Positions 1-10,500 of a DNA stretch of 64,000 nt are shown one piece after another. The notes beneath the pieces were generated by a model. The model made no database searches. It had not been told where the DNA came from and saw only the letters and a list, made by a program, of their open reading frames with translations. Source of the DNA: Diphasiastrum complanatum (taxonomy: Eukaryota; Streptophyta; Lycopodiopsida; Lycopodiales; Lycopodiaceae); contig CM055092.1 in the NCBI GenBank assembly GCA_029204225.1, positions 60,813,527 to 60,877,526 of the forward strand. Direction: 5' to 3'. The translations under genes were made by a program, and so were the position numbers. Position 1 is the first letter of the stretch; each line of letters begins with the position of its first letter.

Positions 1-1600
1 CAAACTCGTACCTTGTCAAATACGACATCTTCGTATTTTTTCTCCTTGAATGAGACGACGTCAAAACAAAGACCAATGACTAATATCTGATCTCACAGAT
101 TAGAAATCATAACCTCCGAGAGGTAATAGACTTCATATCTACCACCATCCTCGTGAGTTCCCATTGCCAATTGTGCATATCCAAGCTGATCATGGTTATG
201 ATAACCAAGTTGATCATGGTTGTGACAACCCTAACACAATCTATGATTGGGCTATAAATCTGATCAAAGAACTACAAGCTTCTTTCAAACGCTCGAACAG
301 GATCACCTCCGGTGGCCTCCTTACAGCCCTCGCCATAGTCCACTTAGAGAATCTAGAAATCTAATCACCTCTCCATCCTACCCAACTAGCTGGCCCATCC
401 TAATCACCTTCCAAAGACACGATCGGTGCAACTTGAGGCTAGCCAAAAGTCGCCGATCTTCACCACATCCCCTACTCCATCTCCCATCCACGCACATACT
501 AGCCTCACTCGCACAAGCCTCCTCCACACATCTCCCATTTTCAATGTCACATCCACTACCCCCAGCCCATCGGCCATCTATCATTTCACCAATCATCTCA
601 ACAATTGCGATCTTCACCTCTTCCTCCATCACAACTCTGGCCATCACCACGTCCCCTTCCACCACCGTTACCCTCCCACTCTCTTCCTCTCCTATTCGCC
701 CAACCATAACCGCCATCGCCACCCCTCTCATCACCACCATCTCTCTGACCGTACCACTTCCTCCACCCATTATAACCATGCCACTTTCAACCAGCTAGAA
801 CACTCAACTGCTGGGTTCCTGGACAGCCTTAACGGGCCTCCAACAACAACTCCACAAGCTGCTCACTAAAAGAGCTATTAAACAATCTTGCGGCCAACTA
901 GTGACAGAGCGAACGCTGCAGCCCTTGACTGATCAAGCCTTGCTGTTGCAAAAAGAGAGAGAGAGAGGGAGAAGGAAACGAGCCGAGCCTAGGTTCAAGC
1001 CCTTTAGGACCAAAACAAAGCAAATATGGCAGCTCAACAACAAAATCAGCTCGTGCAAAACCTCAAGACTGAAGCTTGATGTAGAGAAGACGGCCCCCGA
1101 CAGACCTACTAGTCAGATCAGAAGCACCTCGTGCTGAAATCTAGGGAGCTGGAACTAGAAAGAGAGACTCTCAAAACCAATGAGAGGTTTCTAAAAGATT
1201 TGATCTATACCTTGGAGCGTAATGTCTCCAGGAAAAAGACGATAGCAGCTCGAGCCCAAGAGAACTTTGCCTTCCAACAGGCAGCCCTGGAACTCAAAGT
1301 CCAGCAAGAAGAGCAACTGGTGTAGGCATTCCATGCTGCCCTTGATTAGGTGGTTGCTGCTATTGAGGAAGAGACACGGCCGCTCCGAAGCTCTAGAAGA
1401 AGAGGGCCAAGTATTATCTCTGAGCTCGATCGATCTAGCTCCACGAGGCCATGCTCAACTCATGAGACACCGAGGTGGCGACTCTACGTGTCATTCTCCA
1501 AGAAGACAAGCAGGCCCTCAAGGATGCGGAGGACGAGCTGAAGGTATTGAAAAAATAGTTCACCGTCGTTCTAGAATTTTCCACTACTCTAGACGATAAT
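1..1600 (+). other. Degenerate coding remnant with a coiled-coil stretch
   Basis: I recognise no gene here. The stretch 1131-1325 reads as about 64 residues rich in E, L, K and R (for example LELERETLKTNERFLKDL) and would form a coiled coil. After an in-frame stop at about 1323, similar charged sequence continues in other frames to about 1600. The upstream part (about 370-870) is C-rich with many His, Ser, Thr and Pro codons and reads open in several frames, so its openness is weak evidence of coding. It is most likely a decayed gene or the gag-like part of an old element. Confidence 0.25.
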
Positions 1601-3245
1601 TTACCCCTTATTTTTCATTATTGAATTAGACTAGCTTTCTATTATTTTTCTCTACCATTCCTAGCTGCCCCCCTCTCAAATTTTGAGCTTATTTGCATTT
1701 TTTGAAATTGCTTCAAATGAGTGAAAACAAGTCTCTACCACCAATCTTCGATGAATTAGAACACAAGCCCCCAACCACAAAATTCAGAGATCTATGGCTT
1801 GATTTAGAAGTCTAAAAGGACTACCAAAAGGATTGGATAAACTCCATAGGTGATTCCTTTACAGTTTCGAAGAATCAAATTTTCAAAAAAGCATAAAAAT
1901 CAACAATTTTTAGCTTGTTTTTAACCTTGCACTACAGTTCTTCCTTTGACTGTTACTGATATCACAACTTCAAATGATGTTGGAAAAAATGCATGCAAAG
2001 TTTCTAAGCATTCCATCCATTGTACGCATCAAAAAGTAGAAAAACCTTTCAAAGAAACATGGTTTTTTAATACTATTTTCTAGGTTTTTCACTATGTTCT
2101 AACACATAAAACCCTCATGCAACCACTTACGGATCATTAGCAACTCTAAAAAAATCTGTATCAATCTTCAATTGTTTCGATTTTGCTAGATTATTTCTTT
2201 TACTACCCATTTTTAGTTAAAAAGCCTTCAGAAACAAGATTTTGACTAAATCATACATATTTCTTGTGTTTATATTGTGCTATTTCCTAATCTCTTGCTT
2301 GGTGGCGACTGCAAAGGAACATGACAACAAAAGCTTTTAAGGGGGGGCTTTTGTTTTAAAGGGCAAGTCTCTACAGTCCTAAGTATTTTTTGTAATGTTG
2401 ACCTCTTTGCAAACTTCTTTGACCAACTTGTACACAAAGTAGCATATTTGCAAGCCAAGGCAAAATATATGGTTGAGTTGGGATTGTGCAAAAGTATTAC
2501 CACATCAAACCTAGTGAGGACTTTTTGTTCTTCTCACTCGAGGTCACGAGTTTGACTCCAATTTCCACTAGAAATGAGAACATACAAGAACATAAAGAGA
2601 GTAGAAACATTTCATGATTCCAATTCCCCAGGACATGACGAATTTAAGAGATTAGAACCACTTCATGATTTCCATTGGCCTAGAAACAAGGATATATTAA
2701 AAAAGAGAAAAAGACTAGAACCACAAGAGCTTCAATGTCCATATCTCAAGAAGGCTCTCCATTTAGAAATGGATGCCCATATGCAAATGAATTTTTTTAA
2801 TGTATACCTGCTCAAGATCACAAATTAATATTCTTGGCTTATTTTATTTTTGACTTTTGTTGCAACTTCAATCTACAATAATTAAATTCATGAGCTCACA
2901 AACTAATCCTTGATCACATATTTTGTTTGACTTTTGTGGCATTTTAAGGTAACTTGGTAAACATAAATACAAGTCTACGCTATATACAATCTTTTGTTTT
3001 TTCTAACCACTTGTAAGGCATTGGGAATATTTATGAAGTGTACAATGTTAGGGTAAATGTAACTAGGCTCAACTCCGAACATGTCACCAACATGTGGAGT
3101 TTGAGCCTACATCATAATGACAAGAAGTTCTCTTATATCCAACAAGCCCCACATTAGTCCTTGACTACAGTCTAGTTTTACATAACATTACTACTATGTG
3201 CTTCTCATAGCCATATGAACTCCAAACAAATCACGTGAGCAATAG
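1600..3245. other. AT-rich non-coding DNA
   Basis: I see no gene, RNA or element boundary. Short degenerate repeats occur at about 2600-2740, where an AGAACCACTTCATGATT-like phrase recurs. The rest is AT-rich spacer. Confidence 0.5.
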
Positions 3246-3330
3246 GTGGAGCTCGAGCCTACATCATTTTGGCAAGAAATTCTCTCTTGCCTAGCTAGCT
3301 CTACATTCCTTGAAGGCAATATTCTTCTTA

Positions 3331-3544
3331 CGTAATGGATTTTTGGTGACTATTCTGCCCATTTTTTAACAGATTAAAAGCAGAATAGTCACCTGTTTTT
3401 TTTTAAAAGTTTAGTGCAGATTCTGCATGAGTCTGCCACGTGGCAGCATAGGATTGGTCTCAAACTTTTTTAGTGCTGATTTTGCTTGCGCCTGCCATGT
3501 GGCAGCAAAGGATTGGTTTAAAAAGGGTCCAAAAATCCATTACG
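3331..3544. mobile_element. MITE-like foldback element with 16-bp inverted ends
   Basis: The left end CGTAATGGATTTTTGG (3331-3346) is the exact reverse complement of the right end (3529-3544). Inside, TGACTATTCTGC is answered by GCAGAATAGTCA about 30 bp later. An imperfect tandem pair of about 70 bp contains TCTGCCACGTGGCAGCA and its variant CCTGCCATGTGGCAGCA. It has no coding capacity. I found no convincing TSD, so the superfamily is open. Confidence 0.55.
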
Positions 3545-3547
3545 CAA

Positions 3548-3682
3548 TGGAAGGGGCCGGGCAGAGGCCATTCTACCCGGTTCGGATTTTCAAAATTTTT
3601 TAGGCTAAGCTCGTCCGGGCCTCACCTAAAAAAATTCTGGAAATCCTTACCGGGCATAATGGCCTCTGCCCGGCTCCTTCCA
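3548..3682. mobile_element. Palindromic MITE-like element
   Basis: The left arm TGGAAGGGGCCGGGCAGAGG (from 3548) and the right arm ending at 3682 are reverse complements over about 38 bp with a few mismatches, leaving a loop of about 60 bp. It abuts the previous element three bases away. It has no coding capacity and no clear TSD. It could instead be a hairpin-forming end of a larger, lost transposon. Confidence 0.55.
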
Positions 3683-4159
3683 TAATACATACATTAGTGG
3701 AGTTTGAGCCTACATCATTTTGGCAAGAAATTTTCTCGTGCCTAGCTAGCTCTACATTCCTTAAAGGCAATATTCTTCTAACATACATAACCATTGTTTG
3801 TTTCTCATAGCCATACACCTTTTCTTTGATTTCAAAAAGATATAAATATCTAGTCAATTGAGGTGATTATGTTATGACTCATCTACACGCATTTTGTACC
3901 AAAAATTTATATTAATTTTTTACATACATTACAATTGTTTGATTCTCATAGCCATACACCCCTTCCCCTTGACTTTATTTAAGAAAAAAACTCGTAGTCA
4001 ATTGACGTAGTTATATTATGACTCGTCTATACACATTTTGTAACTAATGTTTTAAATAAAAGGATAGTGACCAATTCGAATGTCCATGTGCACGTGGGCA
4101 TGCACGTAAGCAACCGTGGATGCCAGTGCAATGACATGTCCCACACGAACACTAATCCA

Positions 4160-4330
4160 AAGTTGGTGGTGTGCTTGAGTGGTCTAAGCATCAACTTTTA
4201 AGCATCCATCTCCTTTGGATGAAGTTGGTGGGCTGCGAGTCACAAGTCACAAGTTGGAGCAACGTATTTTCAACTTGCACTACTAGGGTAGTTGTGAGCT
4301 CCCCCTTGATCCAAGGATGACGAACACTAT
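4160..4330 (+). repeat. Possible tRNA-derived SINE head (tRNA-Leu/Ser-like)
   Basis: The phrase TGTGCTTGAGTGGTCTAAGC at about 4170 resembles the A-box of a class II tRNA gene. It is followed by a TTTTAAGC anticodon-loop-like segment, a short variable-arm-like hairpin, and a weak B-box-like GCGAGTCACAAGT near 4237. The order fits a tRNA-Leu/Ser-derived SINE head, but the B-box is poor and no poly-A or TSD is evident. Confidence 0.3.
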
Positions 4331-4830
4331 GAAGATTATAGCTTTCACCCATCGAGCCTTTGTTGTTGCATTTGGAGGATGGGGACAACCGCACGTCGCT
4401 TATTTTCACCCACCACCAAGCCCTCGTTGGGACAACCGCATGACATTTGTGAGTAGAAGTTCAGTGCTCCTATCACAATTAGCTATACACTCACGATATG
4501 CTCATACGTGCAAACTCAACTAAGAGTTCGTAAGTCGCGGGACTCGGTCCCATGCTTACAAGGCAATGGGCAAGGTCAAGGTCCGGTACCATAAGATATC
4601 CCTGCATAAGGAAAAGGAAAAGAAAAGCCAACGTGGAGTCCATTCCCCTCAAAGAATCTATACACGTGGCAGTAGGAGATTGGGCAGACCCATTTCGTGC
4701 CATTCCCCTCACAAAAAGCGGTTGCCCCTGGCACCCAAAAAAGGGATACTCTAGGAGTCTTGGAGCCCACCTTGGCATCGACCGCCCACTCTATAACTTC
4801 CCTTTTCCCGGCTTCGACGCCCTCCAAATG

Positions 4831-5190
4831 TCGGTGCTATTTTTAGCTGGTTGCACGATTCGCTCAGAAAAGCAGCGACAAGCCTAGACGGTCCTTTACC
4901 TGTCACATGAGGCCCACAGAAAAAAGGGAATTTATAAGATGGTTGAAAGTGGGTCCCACCGGCGGCTTCTCTCTCTCGCTAAAGCAACAGCCACCCTAGA
5001 AGGTCATTTTAGTATGAGGGCAGAGAGGAGGGGGGAAAAGGAGTTTATAGGGTTGGTGCGTGCGTGAAGTGGAGGGTCCTACTGCTATCTTCCTTGTTCC
5101 TCAATTTTCTTCTCGGGAGAGCAGCAACAATCTTAGACGTTCCCTTGAGAGTGAGTTAGATGCGATAAGATTACGAAACTTTATAGGGTT
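4831..5190 (+). promoter_or_regulatory. Degenerate tandem repeats upstream of the PUF gene
   Basis: Two phrases alternate at roughly 110-140 bp spacing. One is of the type AGCAGCAACAATCTTAGACG (about 4873, 4983 and 5120). The other is a TTTATAAG/TTTATAGGG box followed by GTGGAGGGTCCTACTGCYATCTTCC (about 4931 weakly, 5043 and 5181). The TTTATA cores could serve as alternative TATA boxes. The array ends just before the (CT)n tract and leader of the Pumilio gene, so it probably spans its core promoter. The promoter role is inferred from position. Confidence 0.4.
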
Positions 5191-5245
5191 GTCGCGGGCT
5201 TCTTAGTGGAGGGTCCTATTGCCATCTTCCTTCCTCATATTTCTG

Positions 5246-5279
<34 letters not shown>

Positions 5280-5840
5280 GTTTTCCCGTTTTCTGCTTTG
5301 CAGCGCCAGCGAGCGAGCGAGCGAGAGGAGGTGCACCGCCGCTCATCTGCTGCTGCTTCTCAGCCCATCAATCGATCGTCTCCGCTTTTATCTGCCTTCG
5401 ATCGGCACTCCGGAAGCTTTCCCATCTGTTGCTGGTTTTTTGCTGCTTGCAATCTGAGGGCCTACGCAACCCGCATTGCCGAAGGATCAATACCCGCCTT
5501 TCCATTCAGAGTCTGCTCTTTTTCAGTCTAATCGGTGCTTTTTACCTTCCTATGGCCCCTTTACTGATTCCTCAGCTTGTTGCAAGCTCAAAATTTGATG
5601 TAGTATTCTCTGTTTTATTCTTTCTGATAGGATCAAGCACCTGATTTGATTAATAGTTGCTTTGTGCTGCCTGCGAGATGGTTTCGATTCAGCTAGATTG
5701 AGAGTTTCGAGTATTGGGTTGCCTTTTGATTCTTGAGTTGTGTTTGTTCTTGTCGGGTTAGGTTGATGGCAATGCATCTTGGTCAATGGAATAGCTGTTG
5801 GTAGGAGCAATGTGAGAGCGACTGTGTATAGGCAGCAGGC
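5191..5840 (+). promoter_or_regulatory. Putative transcript leader of the PUF gene with (CT)n tract
   Basis: A CT dinucleotide tract runs from about 5242 to 5280. About 560 bp of GC-richer sequence without a long convincing frame then leads to the ATG at 5841. (CT)n tracts near transcription starts are common in plant 5' UTRs. The leader may contain an intron (a GT-rich, T-rich stretch lies at about 5600-5800), but I cannot place its ends. Confidence 0.45.
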
Positions 5841-7510
5841 ATGGATCAGGATGATGTGGAATTTGAGCAGCTGCTTGGGGAGATTCCTCGCGCTACCTCA
5901 GCACCCCCACAGGTGGAAGAGCATCACAGAGGCCACTCTTCCGGGCTTTTCTTATCAAGTAGCGATGTTGGCAAGCCTTTTTCAGCCACGCGCAGAAGCG
6001 ATGGGCCCGTTGAGGGCTCCGCGCACATCTTTTCTCGTGAAAAAAAGCTAATATATTCTTTGCCTCAGCAGCAGCAGCAGCTGCTAAAAGACGATCATGC
6101 TTTGGCTTGCAGCTTTGGAAGCCTCAGTTTGAACTCCAATCACCATCATCGGCCTCACAATGAAGGGATGATGCATGCACAAGGCATCGACGGGCAAAGG
6201 AGCAATGGGTTTGCAAATGGCAACTCTTTTGCTGATGAAACCGTTATGGCTTTGCCGCAGGAATTCTCCCTTGAAACAACTGGGCAGCCTATTCAGAAGC
6301 TGCTTAAGGGGGGGAGGGTTTCCAGATCCAGCCCAGTTGATGCATATGCAGCGTCAGTACACAATCAGCACCATCTTCACAATCAATCTATTCATGCAAG
6401 TAGTTTATTTCCAAATGGATCAGCATCTAGCAGTAATCTGAGCACCAACTTTTCAAAGCAGCCAGATTGGAACCCTTTTACAGTGCCTCATGAGCACCTG
6501 AGACATAGCCAGCTTTTGCAAGACCAAATTTCATTACAGAGGCGTGTCCACGAAGACCAGATCCAGGCACAGCTTTATGCCAGTTTACAGAGCCAGGCAT
6601 CTGTTCCTGGATTTGCAATGATGCCAGTTTCCAGGATGCATTCGTCCATGCAGACAATGCAGCCTGCCTTGTTTCAACCATGCATCCATTTAGGTGATTA
6701 TAATCAGCAGCTACTGTACAAGCAGCGTCAACATTTGTCACCAGTGCAGCAAGTGAATTGGGGTGGTCTTCATCCCCAGGTAGGGCCAACAGCTTCAGCC
6801 CCAGAGCCTTTTCACCTGCCACAAGTCGGAGGACTTTGTTGTTCCAGTCAGGGTTACTGTTCTCAGGACGAATCCTGCTCCTCTGCTCTAGCACACAGTG
6901 AAGCTGCCCCAAGAAATTCTGATAGTCATCTGCTGCCTGGTTCACATTTGCCAACAAAATTGTTTCCACAATTCAATACTAGTAACACATTCCAAGCAGC
7001 TATCCCAGGCACAAGAATCAAAGCGGGATTCTCAAGGTCTAAAGCTGGATCGGTGTCAACTGGAGGGGAGCTCCTATATCCGACCCACGAATTGCAAGCA
7101 TCTTTGCATTCTGCTACATTGCTTTCTGAGATGTACCCTAAATCGCAATCCGTAGCCCAAGTGGAGGTGGAGGCAGAGGGCACAAGGCACTTCAATGCTG
7201 GCACATCTCATTTGCAGCAACAGCCTAAATACAGCAGTCTTGAAGAAGTCAAGGGCCAGATTTATGCCATTGCAAAGGACCAGCATGGATGCCGCTTTTT
7301 GCAAAGGAAATTTGACGAGGGTAGTGTGGAAGATATCAAGACAATATTTTCTGAGATTTTTGACCACATTGTTGAGCTTATGACAGATCCATTTGGTAAT
7401 TACTTGATTCAAAAGCTTCTTGAGGTTTGCACAGAGTCGCAGCGCATGCAATTTTTACTTGTGGCGACACAAAAAGCAGAGCTTGTCTCAATCTCACTAA
7501 ATATGCATGG
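5841..7510 (+). CDS. PUM: PUF gene exon 1 (N-terminal region and repeats 1-2)
   Basis: Opens at ATG 5841 and ends with CATGG before GTAAGC, in phase 2. It codes for the disordered N-terminus, which includes a poly-Gln run near 6067, and for Pumilio repeats 1 and 2. Repeat 3 is split by the first intron at the Gly before TRAVQ. Confidence 0.9.
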
Positions 7511-10500
7511 GTAAGCTTTTGATAGTGATGAGTTTAAGCAATGATGAATGATTAGTTGCTGTTGCCTTTCACCATTCAACCCAAATCTTTGTGGAAGGTA
7601 CTTAGAAGGCTTCACATTGCAAATCATACTTGATGTAAGGTTAAGTTTGATATGTTTTGCTGTGTTCTAACCATGATGATGCTAAAAATTGAATTTATGT
7701 GGTATTCGTGTAAATGTTGTTCAGAACTCGGGCAGTGCAGAAGTTGATTGAAACACTGACATCACCAGAGCAGGTAGACATTGTGATAAGGTCACTTCAA
7801 CCAGGAGTTGTGAATCTTATCAAGGACTTGAATGGAAACCATGTTGTTCAGCGTTGCTTGCAGCATCTTAGCAATAAGGATAGTCAGGTACTCTGCCTGC
7901 CAACAATCAATCTCAGTTATGTATAATGTACCTCTTGCAGTTTCCTAAATTCTCTGCTACAGGATGATTCTCAACTTGATTAGATCTTTTTACTGACACA
8001 AATACAACATGTCAAAGAGCACCCTTTGAAACACTATTATCCAGGTTCATGAGGATTCATCATGTGAGAATCTGATAATTTTTTTGCTGTTTTGTAGTTT
8101 ATTTTTGACGCAGCAGCATCTCATTGTGTTGAAATAGCAACACACAGGCATGGTTGTTGTGTCCTTCAACGGTGCGTTGATTTTTCATCGGGACCTCAAA
8201 GAGATCGTTTGTTTTCCGAAATTGCTGCCAACGCGCTTGTTCTATCACAGGATCCCTATGGGTAGCTCCATCCACCTTTGTTGAGACAGCAGCTCTGATC
8301 TCGGTTTAGTGTATTTGTTACAAGATTTTTTGTTTAAATGTCTTTTAGTTCTTTCAGCTATCAAGACAGACTGTTGTACTCATGTTTGTTTCATGTTGAT
8401 ATAAGGGGCTTTAACTTTTTTTTGAATGTGAATATCATCTCAGGAATTACGTCGTGCAATACATTTTGGATCTTAACATATTGTGGGCCTCAAATGAAGT
8501 GATGGTAAGATTGGGAGGGAATTATCCACAGTTGGCAATGCAAAAGTTTAGCAGTAATGTTGTGGAGAAATGTTTGAAGTTGGCGGATGAAGAGAATAGG
8601 ACCCGAATCATTCACGAGTTGATAACGAGCTCATCTCTTGGCCAATTACTGCATCATGAATATGCCAATTATGTCATACAGTGCGCCCTTTCAGTGTCCA
8701 AGGTGTGTCATGCTCTTGAGATTGTCTTTGAAGTGTATGGCTTCTCAAGTTATTGTGCTGTAATTCTCATGTATTTTTGTGTATGTTCTTCAATGTTTCA
8801 ATATCAACTTTCAAAGGTTTTCTCTTTCTTTTTTGTTTATACGTCTTTTTTTCCTGACAGAAACATGTGTTCTCCTTCCATTAACCTTTTGTTGACAATT
8901 ATGAGCATTTTAAATGATGCTTGGGTGAACTGTAAAATTCAGATGTTGGCAGCATAGAAATCCTTGCATTTTCTATCCATTTAGCTTTCCATTTACGATT
9001 TGTGCATTTCAACGAAGCTTGACGAAAGTTGGGAAGTTGGAAGTATGACATTGCGCGTTATATGCTCCTAACTACGTAATTTGTTCTTATGTCATGTGGG
9101 CACTCAAGTATTGAATTGCATAGTTTCTGTTAGAGGGACCAAAAGCTTTATGTTTTCATTAAATTATGTGTCAAGTTCAGGCCACACATATCAGCTGTCA
9201 TATTTTCTTAGCAAGGTAGTAATGTGGAATATTCCGTAGCTTGCCTGAAACAATGCACATACGTCTCGTGTCTCAACAGTCTTGCTCATCTAGTCTCCAC
9301 AAACGGTCCCTTAGAACTCATCATTATATCCTCATCTACCATAGTAATATTCTGATCTCATCAATTCTTTGACGCTAAGCCATCCAACATGAATTCATGA
9401 AGACGATGGAGCGAAACCAAAACCGAGGCTAACCACTAACTTCGAAGAAACGAAATCAAGTAAAAAATGTAGTGCACACAGATGGAAACCACCCAAAGAG
9501 CAAAACAAAGTCTCAAATAAAAGATTTGCAAGGGTCTTGGCGCCAACCCACCATCAACAAATATTTTTAGTGGTAGTCTAGCATGGATTAGCTAGACTCC
9601 ACTCAGTCGTGCTGCTTAAGGAAATTCAAACTCAAAGCCACTACACTAGTGCCAAACCTCTTCCGAGGCCCCTTTTTGTGGAGGAGATCTGGCTTATAAG
9701 GGCTGGACTTCTGGATTATCCGTTCAAAAAAACCTTGTAGAAAGTTACTACTATTACTAGCTTTGTGATCAACAATAACCATCAAGATGAAAAACCGTGT
9801 AAGATCAAAATTTCATAAATATATCCAATTACAATAGCAAGGGGCATAATTCAGTTCATTTGTAGAAAAGCAAGAATCTACAAATCTGCAAAGAACTTTT
9901 CAAAGTTTGAGAGGATGAATGGTAAGAGGATCAATATTGTCAACAACAATGATTGGAACAACATTATTTGTCAAGTTTTTCAACAATCTGGTCGAGGTTA
10001 CAATGGAGACTATGTGATGGGGATAAGAAGAGAAGAAGAAAGGAAAATGGGGAGATATTATAAGATCAAAGATGGAATGAAATGTGCTATGTACTGCATG
10101 TAACTAGCCCATGTGCTTAATAAGTACTGCTTTGCATAATCGTGGTGCCAAGTTAGAACATGACTAGTTAACTAGGATAGTTAATAAGGAGGCTAGAACA
10201 ACCGTGCTATATTATTGAATAGTGGGACTCCTAATAATAATGCCCAAATTAGGCTGATAAGGCCCCAAACTCATAATAGAGACACAAAGGACCACCATAA
10301 ATAGAGGAGGTCATGCTAATTTGGAGGCTATTCTACATTTGTCTAACTTTGAATTCTATGTGTTTTGAGAGCTTCTCTTTGAGAGCTATGGCTTTTGCCA
10401 AAGGATGGTTCATGTGCCACAATCACTTGAGAGCTTGATCATGCTCTAGCTTAAGGCTTGATGTATTGAATGATCAATAATAATGATGAATCTTACCTTT

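Larger units (their letters stand above)
3246..3782. repeat. Direct duplication (about 85 bp) flanking two MITE-like elements
   Basis: The segment 3246-3336, which includes CCTAGCTAGCTCTACATTCC, is repeated with a few substitutions at 3698-3782. A shorter related copy starts near 3093. Between the two copies lie two foldback elements (3331-3544 and 3548-3682). A related phrase around TTCTCATAGCCATACACC also recurs near 3805 and 3945. This looks like an old local repeat family that later received MITE insertions. Confidence 0.6.

Noticed and set aside
378-779. Long overlapping open frames on both strands near the left edge
   Set aside because: The region is compositionally skewed (C-rich on +) and stays open in three or more frames at once; there are no motifs and no splice context.
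5206-5644. Open frames over the (CT)n leader of the PUF gene
   Set aside because: They translate the CT tract into Ser-Leu runs and overlap in several frames; position and composition fit an untranslated leader.
6478-7451. Minus-strand frames opposite PUF exon 1
   Set aside because: They are shadows of the coding frame; they show no motif and the + strand frame is clearly real.
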